NCBI GenBank assembly: GCA_966112615.1
Contig: CBHWDO010000014.1
Coordinates: 1-64,000, forward strand
Reading direction: 5' to 3'
Length of the DNA stretch: 64,000 nucleotides
From: Flavitalea sp966112615
GTDB lineage: Bacteria > Bacteroidota > Bacteroidia > Chitinophagales > Chitinophagaceae
The number at the start of each line of letters is the position of its first letter. Position 1 is the stretch's first letter. Made by a program: the position numbers and the translations under genes. Below are positions 35,500-44,509 of the stretch, piece by piece. The notes beneath the pieces were generated by a model, which searched no databases, was not told the DNA's origin, and worked only from the letters and a program-made list of their open reading frames with translations.

Positions 35500-36120
35500 A
35501 TGTCAGAAAATAACCATCACCCTTTTTCGGAAGATGCGCAGGGAAAACCGATCATCATCATAACGGCACCATCAGGAGCCGGAAAGACTTCAATTACCCG
35601 GTACCTGCTGGAAAAATATCCGCAACTCTGCTTCTCCATTTCTGCTGCAACCCGCTCTCCGCGCGGAACTGAACAAAATGGAAAGGATTACTATTTCATG
35701 AGCCCCGAAGAATTCCAGGACAAGATCAGGCACGATGAATTCGTGGAATGGGAGATGGTGTACGAAGGAAAGTATTACGGAACACTTAAAGCGGAACTGC
35801 AAAGAATCTGGGATAATAATCAGGTTCCCGTACTGGATATTGACGTGAAAGGAGCGATACATGTGCAGCAGCAGAATCCTGGAGGAACTTTGTCAATCTT
35901 CATAGAGCCACCTTCGATCGATGAACTTCGCAGAAGACTGGAATCCCGGGGAACGGAAACAGAAGATTCACTCAATGCCAGGGTAAATAAAGCGGCGTAT
36001 GAAATATCATTTAAACAGTCATTTACCGTTTCTATTCTGAATGCGGAACTGCATAAAGCCCAACAGGAAGCCGAAAAAGTCATCGGAAACTTTCTGAAAA
36101 GGTTTGACCTGCTGAATTAA
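35500..36120 (+). CDS. gmk: guanylate kinase
   Basis: Phosphorylates GMP to GDP. The P-loop APSGAGKTS is at residues 28-36, followed by SISAATRSPRGTEQNGKDYYFMSPEEF, the GMP-binding region, and WEMVYEGKYYGT. 206 aa with an N-terminal extension of about 18 residues. Co-transcribed with murA (9-bp gap); gldE starts 42 bp later. Confidence 0.96.
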   Translation: MSENNHHPFSEDAQGKPIIIITAPSGAGKTSITRYLLEKYPQLCFSISAATRSPRGTEQNGKDYYFMSPEEFQDKIRHDEFVEWEMVYEGKYYGTLKAELQRIWDNNQVPVLDIDVKGAIHVQQQNPGGTLSIFIEPPSIDELRRRLESRGTETEDSLNARVNKAAYEISFKQSFTVSILNAELHKAQQEAEKVIGNFLKRFDLLN

Positions 36121-36162
36121 GCCATAGGGCGGGGCTGCATTCTTTTTTTTATATTCGTAGAT

Positions 36163-37431
36163 ATGGATGTAAGTGTCATTATCGCCCTGAGTATCGCCAT
36201 TCTTTTTATGGCATTCTTTTCGGGCATTGAAATAGCGGCAGGAACAGCCAACAGGCTGAACATAGAATTGAAGAAAAAACAGGGATCACCGGCCGGAGCA
36301 CTGCTTTCCAGGCTGCTTGATGAGCCCAGCCGGATCATCGGGACCATACTTGTAGGGTATAATATCTTCCTGGTAATTTTTGTATTGCTGGTGAGCACCT
36401 TCTGGCAGCAATTGCTCGACAAATCGGACATTACCGCTTCTCTCATCATTCCTATCAGGCTTTTACTGGAGATCATACTTAGTATGCTGGTGGCTGTTTT
36501 GCTGGGTGAGTTTTTACCAAAAGCCCTGTTTCGTGCCAAAAGCGACAACCTGCTCTGGTTCTCTGCCAGGAGCGGACTTCTGGGACTTTGTTATGATATT
36601 TTTTATCCCGTTGCATCAGCATTTATCAGCCTTTCCCAATGGATCCTTTCCATCATTTTTGATATGAGGATCGATAAAAAAAAGGAACCCATTTCACGTG
36701 CCGACCTGGAAAATTTCTACCAGCAAACCAGGGATTTCAAGGATGAGAATAATGATCTGAATACAGAATTATTCGAAGCAGCCTTATCTCTGCCCAAAAC
36801 CAAAGTGCGTGAATGCCTTATTCCAAGAAAAGAAATTGAAGCGATCGACCTGAATTCGACTGTGGAAGAAGCCCGGCTTAAATTTGTGGAAACTAAACTC
36901 AGTAAGATCGTCGTATATGACGGTAATATTGACCATATCGTAGGCTATATTCACCAGCTCGACCTGTTCAAGCAGCCGGCCTTCCTGAAGGATATCCTGC
37001 TGCCGATCCCTGCCATTCCTGAAAGTATGAGCGCAACTGACCTGATCAGCAAGTTCACTTCAGAAAGAAAAAGTATTGCATGGGTGGTCGATGAATTCGG
37101 TGGAACTTCCGGTATCGTGACCATGGAAGACATTCTGGAAGAGATCTTTGGTGAGATCCATGATGAATATGATGTGGAGGAATTTGAAGAGAAACAGATC
37201 AACGACAATGAATTTATTTTATCGGGCAGGCTTGAACTGGACTACCTGATACAGAAATACGGACTGGAATTCCCGGACAATGATTCTGAAACCCTGAGTG
37301 GATTTATCATTCATGAGCACCAGATGATTCCGAAACTGAAAGAGCGCATTTTTATCAATGATTATGAGTTCGAGATTTTGAATGTGAGTGATACAAGGAT
37401 AGAAATGGTAAGGTTGAAGATCATCCGTTAA
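36163..37431 (+). CDS. gldE: GldE-like CNNM/CBS/CorC-domain membrane protein
   Basis: Hemolysin C/CNNM family. Three to four N-terminal membrane helices with the DUF21 motif (FMAFFSGIEIAAGTANRLNIELKKKQG), a CBS pair (about 200-320; PKTKVRECLIPRKEIEAIDL, KSIAWVVDEFGGTSGIVTMEDILEEIFGEI) and a C-terminal CorC/HlyC transporter-associated domain (FILSGRLELDYLIQKYGLEFPD). The gliding-motility protein GldE has this architecture and is often next to gldD or Tat genes. Role in gliding is indirect; the family may transport Mg2+ or Co2+. Here tatC is next. Confidence 0.85.
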   Translation: MDVSVIIALSIAILFMAFFSGIEIAAGTANRLNIELKKKQGSPAGALLSRLLDEPSRIIGTILVGYNIFLVIFVLLVSTFWQQLLDKSDITASLIIPIRLLLEIILSMLVAVLLGEFLPKALFRAKSDNLLWFSARSGLLGLCYDIFYPVASAFISLSQWILSIIFDMRIDKKKEPISRADLENFYQQTRDFKDENNDLNTELFEAALSLPKTKVRECLIPRKEIEAIDLNSTVEEARLKFVETKLSKIVVYDGNIDHIVGYIHQLDLFKQPAFLKDILLPIPAIPESMSATDLISKFTSERKSIAWVVDEFGGTSGIVTMEDILEEIFGEIHDEYDVEEFEEKQINDNEFILSGRLELDYLIQKYGLEFPDNDSETLSGFIIHEHQMIPKLKERIFINDYEFEILNVSDTRIEMVRLKIIR

Positions 37432-37445
37432 CTGTTGAATTAAAA

Positions 37446-37471
37446 AAGGGCTTACTATCATTATTGCCCTT
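37446..37471 (+). terminator. terminator-like hairpin after gldE
   Basis: AAGGGC pairs with GCCCTT over a 14-base loop. The last base is the first base of TAAATTTG (37471-37478), a -7 box for tatC (start 37508); no TTG lies at the -33 distance, so the promoter is weaker evidence. Confidence 0.5.
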
Positions 37472-37507
37472 AAATTTGCCCCACTTTAAAGAAGAACAGG
37501 ACTAAGA

Positions 37508-38359
37508 ATGGCTTTATCATTTTTAAAAAAGCGGAGCCCTAACGAGGAAATGACTTTTATAGATCATCTCGAAGAACTACGCTGGCATATAGTTAGGTCT
37601 CTCATTGCGATCATTGTGGTAGCCATCCTGATCTTTGTGAACATGGATTGGTTCTTTGATACCATTATCCTGGGACCCATCAGGCCTGACTTTATAAGTT
37701 ATACAGGACTTTGCCGTTTCAGTCACTGGGCGGGAATAGGTGATGCACTATGTATGCCCGCAGTTCATTCCAAATTACAGGCGACTACCTTTGGTTCCCA
37801 GTTCATTTCGAGTATTACCATTGCTTTTGTGGCAGGTTTCATCTGCGCTTTCCCATATATATTCTGGGAAATCTGGAAATTCATTAAACCTGCCCTCACC
37901 GAAAAGGAATTGAAGAGTACCCGCGGAGCGATTGCTTTCGTTTCCTTCTTCTTTTTTATGGGAGCTGCTTTTGGTTACTTTCTGCTGGCACCTTTTACCT
38001 TCAGCTTCCTCGCCAACTATAACCTTGGAACTTCGGGGATCCTGGAAACCCGGCCAATGCTTTCTGACTATATTGAAAACCTGATTGACATAACTATCGG
38101 TGCGGCACTTTCCTTTCAGTTGCCTGTTGTTTCTTACGTACTGACCAAAATAGGAATTGTAACTCCGGGTTTCCTCAGAACTTACAGGAAATATGCTTTT
38201 GTGGCCATCCTGGTCATAGCAGCTATTATCACTCCATCACCAGACTGGATGAGCCAGATGCTGGTATGCGTTCCTCTCATTTTATTATACGAACTTAGCA
38301 TTGTGATCTCTGCAAGAGTATTCAAAAATGAAGAGAAGAAAATGCAGGAGTGGAATTAA
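37508..38359 (+). CDS. tatC: Sec-independent (Tat) translocase subunit TatC
   Basis: Core receptor of the twin-arginine pathway that exports folded proteins. The N-terminal MTFIDHLEELRWHIVRS (about 16-32) carries the conserved Glu and Arg for signal-peptide contact, with six membrane helices and the PYIFWEIWKFIKPALTEKE region. 283 aa. It contains an insert of about 40 residues (RPDFISYTGLCRFSHWAG...ALCMPAVHSKLQATT) between helix 1 and 2, usual for Bacteroidota. No tatA/B adjacent. Followed by rpiB after 20 bp. Confidence 0.95.
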   Translation: MALSFLKKRSPNEEMTFIDHLEELRWHIVRSLIAIIVVAILIFVNMDWFFDTIILGPIRPDFISYTGLCRFSHWAGIGDALCMPAVHSKLQATTFGSQFISSITIAFVAGFICAFPYIFWEIWKFIKPALTEKELKSTRGAIAFVSFFFFMGAAFGYFLLAPFTFSFLANYNLGTSGILETRPMLSDYIENLIDITIGAALSFQLPVVSYVLTKIGIVTPGFLRTYRKYAFVAILVIAAIITPSPDWMSQMLVCVPLILLYELSIVISARVFKNEEKKMQEWN

Positions 38360-38379
38360 TTACTTCTAAATAACAAATC

Positions 38380-38832
38380 ATGAGTCAGATCGATTTGTCG
38401 AAGCCAATTGCTATTGGCAGCGACCATGCCGGCTTTGAATACAAGCAAAGAATGGTTGAATATCTTCAGAAAAAAGGATACGAGGTTAAGGATTACGGAG
38501 TGGGAGAAAACAAATCTGTGGATTATCCGGACTTCGCTCATCCTGTGGCCAGTGCAGTTGAAGAAGGTACAGCAGGCTGCGGAATTCTTTTTTGCGGGAG
38601 TGCAAATGGTGTGGCCATTACAGCCAATAAACACCAAAAGATCAGGGCAGGACTGGCCTGGCAAACAGATGTAGCTAAACTTATCAGGCTGCACAATGAT
38701 GCCAATGTGATCTGTTTACCAGCCCGTTTTGTAGCATTTGAAAATGCTGCTGATATGGTGGATATCTTCCTGGAAACAGCATTTGAAGGTGGAAGACACC
38801 AGAATCGTGTAAATAAAATTTCCTGCGGTTAA
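38380..38832 (+). CDS. rpiB: ribose 5-phosphate isomerase B
   Basis: Interconverts ribose 5-phosphate and ribulose 5-phosphate. GSDHAGFEYK (13-22) opens the RpiB/LacAB fold; C72 in ILFCGSANGVAI matches the catalytic Cys; the D-x-A-x-x-I-RLHNDANV segment follows. 150 aa. Follows tatC in the same strand. Confidence 0.95.
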   Translation: MSQIDLSKPIAIGSDHAGFEYKQRMVEYLQKKGYEVKDYGVGENKSVDYPDFAHPVASAVEEGTAGCGILFCGSANGVAITANKHQKIRAGLAWQTDVAKLIRLHNDANVICLPARFVAFENAADMVDIFLETAFEGGRHQNRVNKISCG

Positions 38833-38892
38833 ACCTTGAAGGTTAGGGCAAGTCTATGGCTGCGTATTTTTTAAAATTTAAATACGTACAAA

Positions 38893-39282
38893 ATGAAAAC
38901 AGCCAGAACCCCTAAACTATTAACCTTTTTAGCATTTGCTGCATTTCTAACCGTATCACAACAGGCAGCAGCACAAGGTAAAAGAGACAGAATAGAAGAC
39001 CGTATAGACAGGAAAGAAGATATCAGGGACAGGAAAGAAGACATCAGGGACAGAAGAGAAGACAAGATCGACAGAAAGGAAGACGTCAGGGATCGAAGAG
39101 AAGACAGGCGCGATGCAAAGCACAATGGCGGAAAACTCGACAGGCTGGAAGATAAAGTAGACAGGCGCGAAGATAAAAGGGACCTGAGAGAAGATAGAAG
39201 AGATAGAAATGAAGACAAGAGAGATCGAAGAGAAAACAAAAGAGACCGTCGCGAAGATCGCCGTGACAGAAGGATACGATAA
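38893..39282 (+). CDS. secreted protein of charged heptad repeats
   Basis: Signal peptide (residues 1-28, ending QQAAAQ) followed by a mature region of about 100 residues that is almost only R, K, D and E. Residues 31-75 repeat a 7-residue unit of the form DRxED[IVK]R; 84-129 repeat similar units, with a break AKHNGGK at 75-81. The alternation of acid and base every 3-4 residues suggests a long single alpha helix. No known domain. The DNA shows matching 21-bp periodicity. Unlike typical coiled coils there are no hydrophobic a/d positions apart from I/V/L in a few units. Confidence 0.75.
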   Translation: MKTARTPKLLTFLAFAAFLTVSQQAAAQGKRDRIEDRIDRKEDIRDRKEDIRDRREDKIDRKEDVRDRREDRRDAKHNGGKLDRLEDKVDRREDKRDLREDRRDRNEDKRDRRENKRDRREDRRDRRIR

Positions 39283-39314
39283 CTGAATTATTCCCTATCG
39301 AAAATAGAGTACCC

Positions 39315-39345
39315 AAAAAAGGTCCTGCAATCTGCAGGACCTTTC
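39315..39345. terminator. bidirectional terminator
   Basis: AAAGGTCCTGCA - ATC - TGCAGGACCTTT, a 12-bp perfect stem with A-run on the left and T-run on the right. It separates the convergent heptad-repeat gene and the LTA-synthase-like gene. Confidence 0.9.
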
Positions 39346-39348
39346 TAA

Positions 39349-41448
39349 TTATTTATAGCCTTGTTTGTTATTCTTCAATAGCCATGAAGCCACCTGGTAA
39401 TAAGCAATGGCTTTATCGGATAATGCCGGATCAACACTTACTTCCTTTGAACCTCCTGTTTTAAAATCAGGTTCAAATTCTTTTACCACCTCTTTTGGAG
39501 ACTGTATAACCAGTCGTTTATCCTGCAGGAAACCCAGTCCCTGGTAGGTACTGATAAATGCATGTTCCTTTCCATCAGGCACTGCGAGAATATTTCTTCC
39601 AAAGAACTTAGAAGTATAATCGAAATGCAGCAATCCAAGGATGGTGGGAGCGATATCGATCTGGGCAGTAAGTTTTTCAACCTTTTGCGGTTGAATATTT
39701 GAAGGACTGTAGATGATCATCGGGATATGATACCCAGTTACAGGTAACTCAACATATCCTGCACTTCCTGCACAGTGATCAGAAACGATCACAAAGATCG
39801 TATTGTTGAACCAGGGTTTTGTACTGGCCTGTTTGATAAATCTTCCGATAGCATAATCAGTATACTTTACTGCTCCTTCCCTTACCTGCTTCTCAGGAGA
39901 AATATCAATTCGTCCTTCAGGATAAGTGAAAGGCCGGTGATTGGAAACGGTCATGATCTGTGTAAAGAAATTCTTCTTCTGATTGTAATTCTGATCAAGC
40001 TTATTGAGGGCCAGGTCAAAAAGATCCTCATCACAAACACCCCACACATTGGCAAAATCAACATCTTTCTTTGCAATGGCATCCCGATCGATCACTTCAT
40101 ATCCATTCCCTCCAAAGAATCCTTTCATGTTATCGAAATAACTATAACCACCATAGATATATTGGGTATTATAACCCTTGGTTCTGAATACATGTCCAAG
40201 AGTGAAAAGGTCATTATTGTTAGGACGCTTCACTACACTTTGTCCAGGCGTTGGTGGTATACTTAAAGACAATGCTTCCAACCCTCTTACAGTGCGGGTT
40301 CCGCTTGCATAGAGGTTTGTGAAGAACATAGAGTGCTGGGACAGGCTATCCAAAAACGGGGTAATGTTCTGATCATTTCCAAAAGCATTCATGAAAGAGG
40401 CACTAAAACTTTCTACACTGATCAACACCACATTTTTTCTTTGCTCAGGTGCAGGATCATTGATGGTTCTTTCTATGCTGTATGGATTGCCTGTAAATGT
40501 TGAATATGGATCTTTCAGGTCTTCACGAACTATATCGAAAGCTTTGTGCTCATTCAATGTTTTGTAATATTTGAAATAATCGAGCTCATTATTCATAAAG
40601 GCAGCAGTGAAGCTGTATAAGCCATTTCCTGCAAGTTCATTGGCATAACTGTTCTTACTGAACTTTTGCATGTCCTGCTTAATGAAAAGATTTACTCCTC
40701 CCACAATTGCCAGTAAGATCACTGCATTGATGGATCTGTATGTAAAACTTTGCTGATCCTTTACTGAAAGAGAAATATTTTTTCTGAAAAGAATGGTGAA
40801 CATCAGCGCAAAGGTGAGTACAACACCCACAATAGCTTCAACAGGATATGACTCTTTGATATTTCCGATCACTTCTGTAGTATATACCAGGTAGTCAACT
40901 GCAATGAAATTATATCGGGAGGAAAACTCATCCCAGAAAAAATATTCGCTGATAGTATTGAAAAAGATCAGGAAGAAATAGAGACTCACATCAAAAAACA
41001 AAACATACTTTCTCCATGAAAGCCTGAAAGCTGCGCTGGTAAAGCTTAAGAAAGTATATATGCAAAGTCGTGCAATGAAATAGATGATGATGAATTTGCG
41101 AAGGTCTTCATTAAAATCTTTTGGGACAAGATCAGTAAAGATCAGGATCCCAATAATGACCAGGTAAATGCTGATCACCCATGGTCTGAGTTTTTTACTG
41201 TAAAGCTTTTCATTGGTAAACCAAACATGTAATACCAGCGGAATAGTGACTACAAGAGCAATAAAAAGATCGAAGAAAATTCCAATAGCAAACTGTCCGA
41301 GGATATTGGTAAAACTGAAATGTGCTTCATGCGTTGAGAACATGAGTACGATTCTGGTCAGCATACCAACGGCAAGATACACAAGTATGACAAGCCAAAC
41401 CGGGGCAAACCTGCTGTTCAGCAGGTTCCTGTTTTTTAAGAGCAACAT
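39349..41448 (-). CDS. LTA synthase-family membrane sulfatase/phosphotransferase
   Basis: Five N-terminal membrane helices (about 1-260) and a C-terminal sulfatase-like domain (about 300-640): NVVLISVESFSASFMNAFG carries the first metal-site Glu, GTRTVRGLEALSLS the nucleophile Thr region, and IFVIVSDHCAG the metal-binding Asp-His. The family transfers glycerol phosphate or related groups from phospholipids (LtaS, OpgB, EptA relatives). In a diderm Bacteroidota it may modify periplasmic glycans or lipids; substrate unknown. 699 aa. Two terminators flank it. Confidence 0.88.
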   Translation of the reverse strand: MLLLKNRNLLNSRFAPVWLVILVYLAVGMLTRIVLMFSTHEAHFSFTNILGQFAIGIFFDLFIALVVTIPLVLHVWFTNEKLYSKKLRPWVISIYLVIIGILIFTDLVPKDFNEDLRKFIIIYFIARLCIYTFLSFTSAAFRLSWRKYVLFFDVSLYFFLIFFNTISEYFFWDEFSSRYNFIAVDYLVYTTEVIGNIKESYPVEAIVGVVLTFALMFTILFRKNISLSVKDQQSFTYRSINAVILLAIVGGVNLFIKQDMQKFSKNSYANELAGNGLYSFTAAFMNNELDYFKYYKTLNEHKAFDIVREDLKDPYSTFTGNPYSIERTINDPAPEQRKNVVLISVESFSASFMNAFGNDQNITPFLDSLSQHSMFFTNLYASGTRTVRGLEALSLSIPPTPGQSVVKRPNNNDLFTLGHVFRTKGYNTQYIYGGYSYFDNMKGFFGGNGYEVIDRDAIAKKDVDFANVWGVCDEDLFDLALNKLDQNYNQKKNFFTQIMTVSNHRPFTYPEGRIDISPEKQVREGAVKYTDYAIGRFIKQASTKPWFNNTIFVIVSDHCAGSAGYVELPVTGYHIPMIIYSPSNIQPQKVEKLTAQIDIAPTILGLLHFDYTSKFFGRNILAVPDGKEHAFISTYQGLGFLQDKRLVIQSPKEVVKEFEPDFKTGGSKEVSVDPALSDKAIAYYQVASWLLKNNKQGYK

Positions 41449-41483
41449 GATATAACGGGCATTTTAAGGGACTACTAAATTAA

Positions 41484-41519
41484 ATAAAAAACCCGCCATG
41501 GAGGCGGGTTATATTTTTT
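41484..41519 (-). terminator. terminator after the DHS-like gene
   Basis: Stem AACCCGCC / GGCGGGTT with loop TCCATG-like bases, followed on the minus strand by TTTTTTA. 17-50 bp after the DHS-like stop (41536). Confidence 0.85.
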
Positions 41520-41535
41520 CGGTATAAGTAAACAC

Positions 41536-42510
41536 TTACCAACCAAGAATATAGGCGAAGATCAATGGAGCCACAATGGTAGCATCACTTTCGATCACAT
41601 ACTTTGGCGTATGGATATCCAGTTTACCCCAGGTGATCTTTTCATTTGGAACAGCACCTGAGTAAGAACCGTAAGATGTTGTTGAATCAGAGATCTGGCA
41701 GAAATAACTCCAGAATGGAACATCATGCCATTCAAGATCCTGGTACATCATCGGAACCACGCAGATAGGGAAATCTCCTGCAATACCTCCACCTATCTGG
41801 AAGAATCCAACACCCTTTCCACCGCTGTTTGCACGATACCACTCGGTTAACCAAACCATGTATTCAATACCGCTTTTTACAGTATGGGCTTTCAATTCAC
41901 CCTTGATCACGTAAGAAGCGAAGATATTACCGGTTGTACTGTCTTCCCATCCCGGAACAACAATAGGAATATTCTTTTCTGCTGCAGCAACAACCCAGCT
42001 ATCCTTCGGATCGATCTCATAATATTGCTTCAGATCACCGCTCTGAATGGCCTTGTACAGGAATTCATGCGGGAAATATCTTTCACCCTTAGCTTCTGCT
42101 TCAGTCCATTGGCGATGCAGGTGTGCCTGCAACCTGCGGAAAGCTTCCTCTTCAGGAATACAGGTATCCGTAACACGGTTAAAATGATTTTCCAGAAGAT
42201 CCCATTCGTCCTGCGGAGTAAGATCACGGTAATTAGGAACACGCTTGTAATGCGAGTGTGCCACCAGGTTCATCACATCTTCCTCCAGGTTGGCACCGGT
42301 ACAGCTGATGATCGCGATCTTATCCTGGCGAATCATTTCTGCCAGTGAGATCCCAAGTTCCGCGGTACTCATTGCACCAGCCAGGGTAACCATCATTTTT
42401 CCACCTTCAAGCAGGTGCTGCTCATATCCTTTAGCTGCATCTACCAGCGCTGCCGCATTGAAGTGACGGTAATGGTGCTGGATAAAGTTAGAAACCGGAC
42501 CTTTATTCAT
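41536..42510 (-). CDS. deoxyhypusine synthase-like protein
   Basis: 324 aa, NAD-binding fold of the DHS/homospermidine synthase family. Family marks include TLAGAMSTAELG (GAMSPAG-like), ISCTGANLEED, and K296 in NEKITWGK, which fits the catalytic Lys of deoxyhypusine synthase. However the GGG(V)xKHH segment that carries the second catalytic His in eukaryotes reads GGGIAGDFPI here. Bacteria have no eIF5A, so the function differs: polyamine (homospermidine) chemistry is possible but unproven. I chose the ATG at 42510 (MNKGPVSNFIQHHY) because the upstream frame to 42627 runs through the terminator of the next gene. Confidence 0.85.
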   Translation of the reverse strand: MNKGPVSNFIQHHYRHFNAAALVDAAKGYEQHLLEGGKMMVTLAGAMSTAELGISLAEMIRQDKIAIISCTGANLEEDVMNLVAHSHYKRVPNYRDLTPQDEWDLLENHFNRVTDTCIPEEEAFRRLQAHLHRQWTEAEAKGERYFPHEFLYKAIQSGDLKQYYEIDPKDSWVVAAAEKNIPIVVPGWEDSTTGNIFASYVIKGELKAHTVKSGIEYMVWLTEWYRANSGGKGVGFFQIGGGIAGDFPICVVPMMYQDLEWHDVPFWSYFCQISDSTTSYGSYSGAVPNEKITWGKLDIHTPKYVIESDATIVAPLIFAYILGW

Positions 42511-42582
42511 TTCTGTCTGTTTATTTTGATTAAGAACCGGCAAAGTTAGCTGATTTGATAAATACTGATTCTTAAAAGAATG

Positions 42583-42610
42583 AAAATGCCTTCCCGTGGG
42601 GGAAGGCATC
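42583..42610 (-). terminator. terminator after the PepSY-like gene
   Basis: Minus strand: GATGCCTTCCC / GGGAAGGCATT stem around CCAC, followed by TTTC. 37 bp after the 42647 stop. It also overlaps the spurious N-terminal extension frame of the DHS-like gene. Confidence 0.75.
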
Positions 42611-42646
42611 ACTGTAACAACAACCAACGGTCAAAAACCAGCTCGC

Positions 42647-43090
42647 TTAATTTTTCTTTTCTTTCTTGTATGACTGCCATCCCTGTACACCTACTGATTC
42701 AAGGACGATCTTCTGATCTGCATTCTCAAGAGTTACATAATAAGATGTCTGGCTCTCTGTTGCAATTTCGAACAGGTCGGTGATCCAGTATCCTTCATAA
42801 TTCTTTTTGAGTTCAGAGGTAAGAACGATAGGCAACTGGTCAGAGGTAAGATTCCTTGTCAGTGCTACACGCTCACCTGAGTTTGTGTAGAATGCGAACA
42901 ATACATTTCCGTTCAGGGTAAATGTGGCTTTATTGAGGCCATTCACAAGCGTCCATTCTACATTGGAAGCATTGTTGAATTCTTTCTGGAATGATTTGAT
43001 AACCGTTTGGTTAACCTCAGCTACTGTATTAGCAAAAGAGCTAAGAGTGATAAAAGCTGTGGTAATGATGGATAAAAAAAACTTTTTCAT
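42647..43090 (-). CDS. secreted PepSY-like protein
   Basis: 147 aa with a signal peptide (ITLSSFAN) and a small beta-lactamase-inhibitor-like/PepSY-like domain (VIKSFQKEFNNASNVEWTLVNGLNKATFTLNGNVLFAFYTNSGERVALTRNLTSDQLP). Family members occur in periplasm and are thought to bind or inhibit peptidases, a guess from the PepSY name. A paralogue with the same layout lies at 46961-47398. Putative -7 box TACATTTG at 43125-43132. Confidence 0.75.
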   Translation of the reverse strand: MKKFFLSIITTAFITLSSFANTVAEVNQTVIKSFQKEFNNASNVEWTLVNGLNKATFTLNGNVLFAFYTNSGERVALTRNLTSDQLPIVLTSELKKNYEGYWITDLFEIATESQTSYYVTLENADQKIVLESVGVQGWQSYKKEKKN

Positions 43091-43124
43091 GACTATAAGG
43101 TTTGCTTTTGTTTTGATTGCAGAA

Positions 43125-43132
43125 CAAATGTA
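43125..43132 (-). promoter_or_regulatory. candidate -7 box for the PepSY-like gene
   Basis: TACATTTG on the minus strand, 35 bp ahead of the start at 43090. No good TTG at the -33 distance. The rest of 43133-43356 shows no gene. Confidence 0.4.
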
Positions 43133-43356
43133 GAATGGATTTTAGCAGTGGAATAAACTACTTGATTAGCGGAGTTAAAGAAAGCTATACATTCAAAAAA
43201 AATCTCATTTCCGGAATTATGCATTGCATGGAACTCACGTCAGGCGTGCAATAGCGACGATATCTAAATTAAATCATAAAACGTGGTTAACTGCTCGTTA
43301 AGTTCCATTAATAAAATATCAGGGGCGCGAAAGTTGCGTTTGAATTATATTTAAAT

Positions 43357-43929
43357 ATGAACTTCCTGGCTCATGCTTACCTTTCTTTTGGCAAACCTGA
43401 CCTCTTGCTTGGCAATATGATCAGCGATTTTGTCAAGGGAAAAAAGAAATTTGATTATCCTCCCGGCATCCAGCAGGGGATTACACTGCATCGGGCCATC
43501 GACGACTTTACCGATTGTCATCCTTTGGTGGCTGAGGCAAAGAATTTCTTTAGAAAAGATTACCGCCTGTACAGCGGCGCTTTCGTTGATGTGGTGTTTG
43601 ATCATTTCCTTGCTAAAGAAATAGAAAACCTTCCACGGTTTTCAAATGAGGTCTATCAAAAGCTGGAACTGAATAGTCAGCACCACCCTGAAAACTTCCG
43701 CCCAGTATTTCAATCCATGCGGAAATATGACTGGCTGAAGAATTACCGTGAGAACTGGGGTATCGAGAGAAGCTTTACCGGACTTGTTCACCGCGCCAGG
43801 TATATGAATGATGCCGATACAGCATTCAGATTGTTTGAAGACAACTATTCTGCGTTGAGCGACATCTACTCTGATTTCTTTCCACAACTATATTCTTTTT
43901 CAAGGAACTGGATGGATAAATATCTTTGA
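43357..43929 (+). CDS. acyl carrier protein phosphodiesterase (AcpH-like)
   Basis: HD-type helical protein. MNFLAHAYLSFGKPDLLLGNMISDFVKGKK and GITLHRAIDDFTDCHPLV with DVVFDHFLAKE match the ACP phosphodiesterase family (PF04336), which removes 4'-phosphopantetheine from ACP. 190 aa. The leading gene of a four-gene plus-strand run (acpH, two DUF2911 genes, asnB). Confidence 0.88.
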   Translation: MNFLAHAYLSFGKPDLLLGNMISDFVKGKKKFDYPPGIQQGITLHRAIDDFTDCHPLVAEAKNFFRKDYRLYSGAFVDVVFDHFLAKEIENLPRFSNEVYQKLELNSQHHPENFRPVFQSMRKYDWLKNYRENWGIERSFTGLVHRARYMNDADTAFRLFEDNYSALSDIYSDFFPQLYSFSRNWMDKYL

Positions 43930-43945
43930 ACCCAATTTGAGGAGT

Positions 43946-44509
43946 ATGAAACAAATTAAAGTATTGATAGGGCTGATGATCGTTGGAAACCTGGCATTCG
44001 GTCAAACAAAATTTCCAGTGCCGGATAAATCGCCCATGGATATGTGCTATTTCCCCGACAACTACCCTGTTCTGAAGATCCAAAATAAAGTGGCCGAACC
44101 GCCTGCCTGCCGAATTGTGTACAGCAGGCCTTTGAAGAATGGACGTAAAGTTTATGGCGAGCTGATTGAATTCGGAAAGATCTGGCGACTTGGAGCGAAC
44201 GAGGCTACTGAACTGGAATTGTTCAAGGATGCAAAAGTGAATAACCAGAAAATCAGGAAAGGCAGATATTCCATGTTTGCCATCCCCTATCCTGATAAAT
44301 GGACCATTATAATTAATAAGGATACTGATGTGTGGGGTGCCTTTCAATATGATCAGAAAAAGGATGTAGCAAGATTTGATGTAAAAACAGAAAACCTGAA
44401 TGATGCAGCCGAAGCCTTTACCATGTTCTTTGATAAGGGCAACGATAGCACGGCGAGGCTTGTCATCGCATGGGATAATATAAAAACTACCATACCTTTC
44501 GTTTTCTAA
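43946..44509 (+). CDS. DUF2911 secreted protein (copy 1)
   Basis: Signal peptide (MIVGNLAFG) and one DUF2911 domain: SPMDMCYFPDNYP, ARIVYSRPLKNGRKVYGELIEFGKIWRLGANEATELELFKDA, KGRYSMFAIPYPDKWTIIIN and DKWGAFQYD-type end. Start chosen at the ATG 43946, which is preceded by GAGGAG; a TTG six codons earlier is less likely. 187 aa. Tandem with a second DUF2911; its stop TAA overlaps the next ATG (TAATG). Function unknown. Confidence 0.88.
   Translation: MKQIKVLIGLMIVGNLAFGQTKFPVPDKSPMDMCYFPDNYPVLKIQNKVAEPPACRIVYSRPLKNGRKVYGELIEFGKIWRLGANEATELELFKDAKVNNQKIRKGRYSMFAIPYPDKWTIIINKDTDVWGAFQYDQKKDVARFDVKTENLNDAAEAFTMFFDKGNDSTARLVIAWDNIKTTIPFVF

Noticed and set aside
41536..42627. Longer start for the DHS-like protein at 42627
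   Set aside because: The extra 39 residues would be translated from the terminator of the PepSY-like gene; the ATG at 42510 matches the family N terminus.
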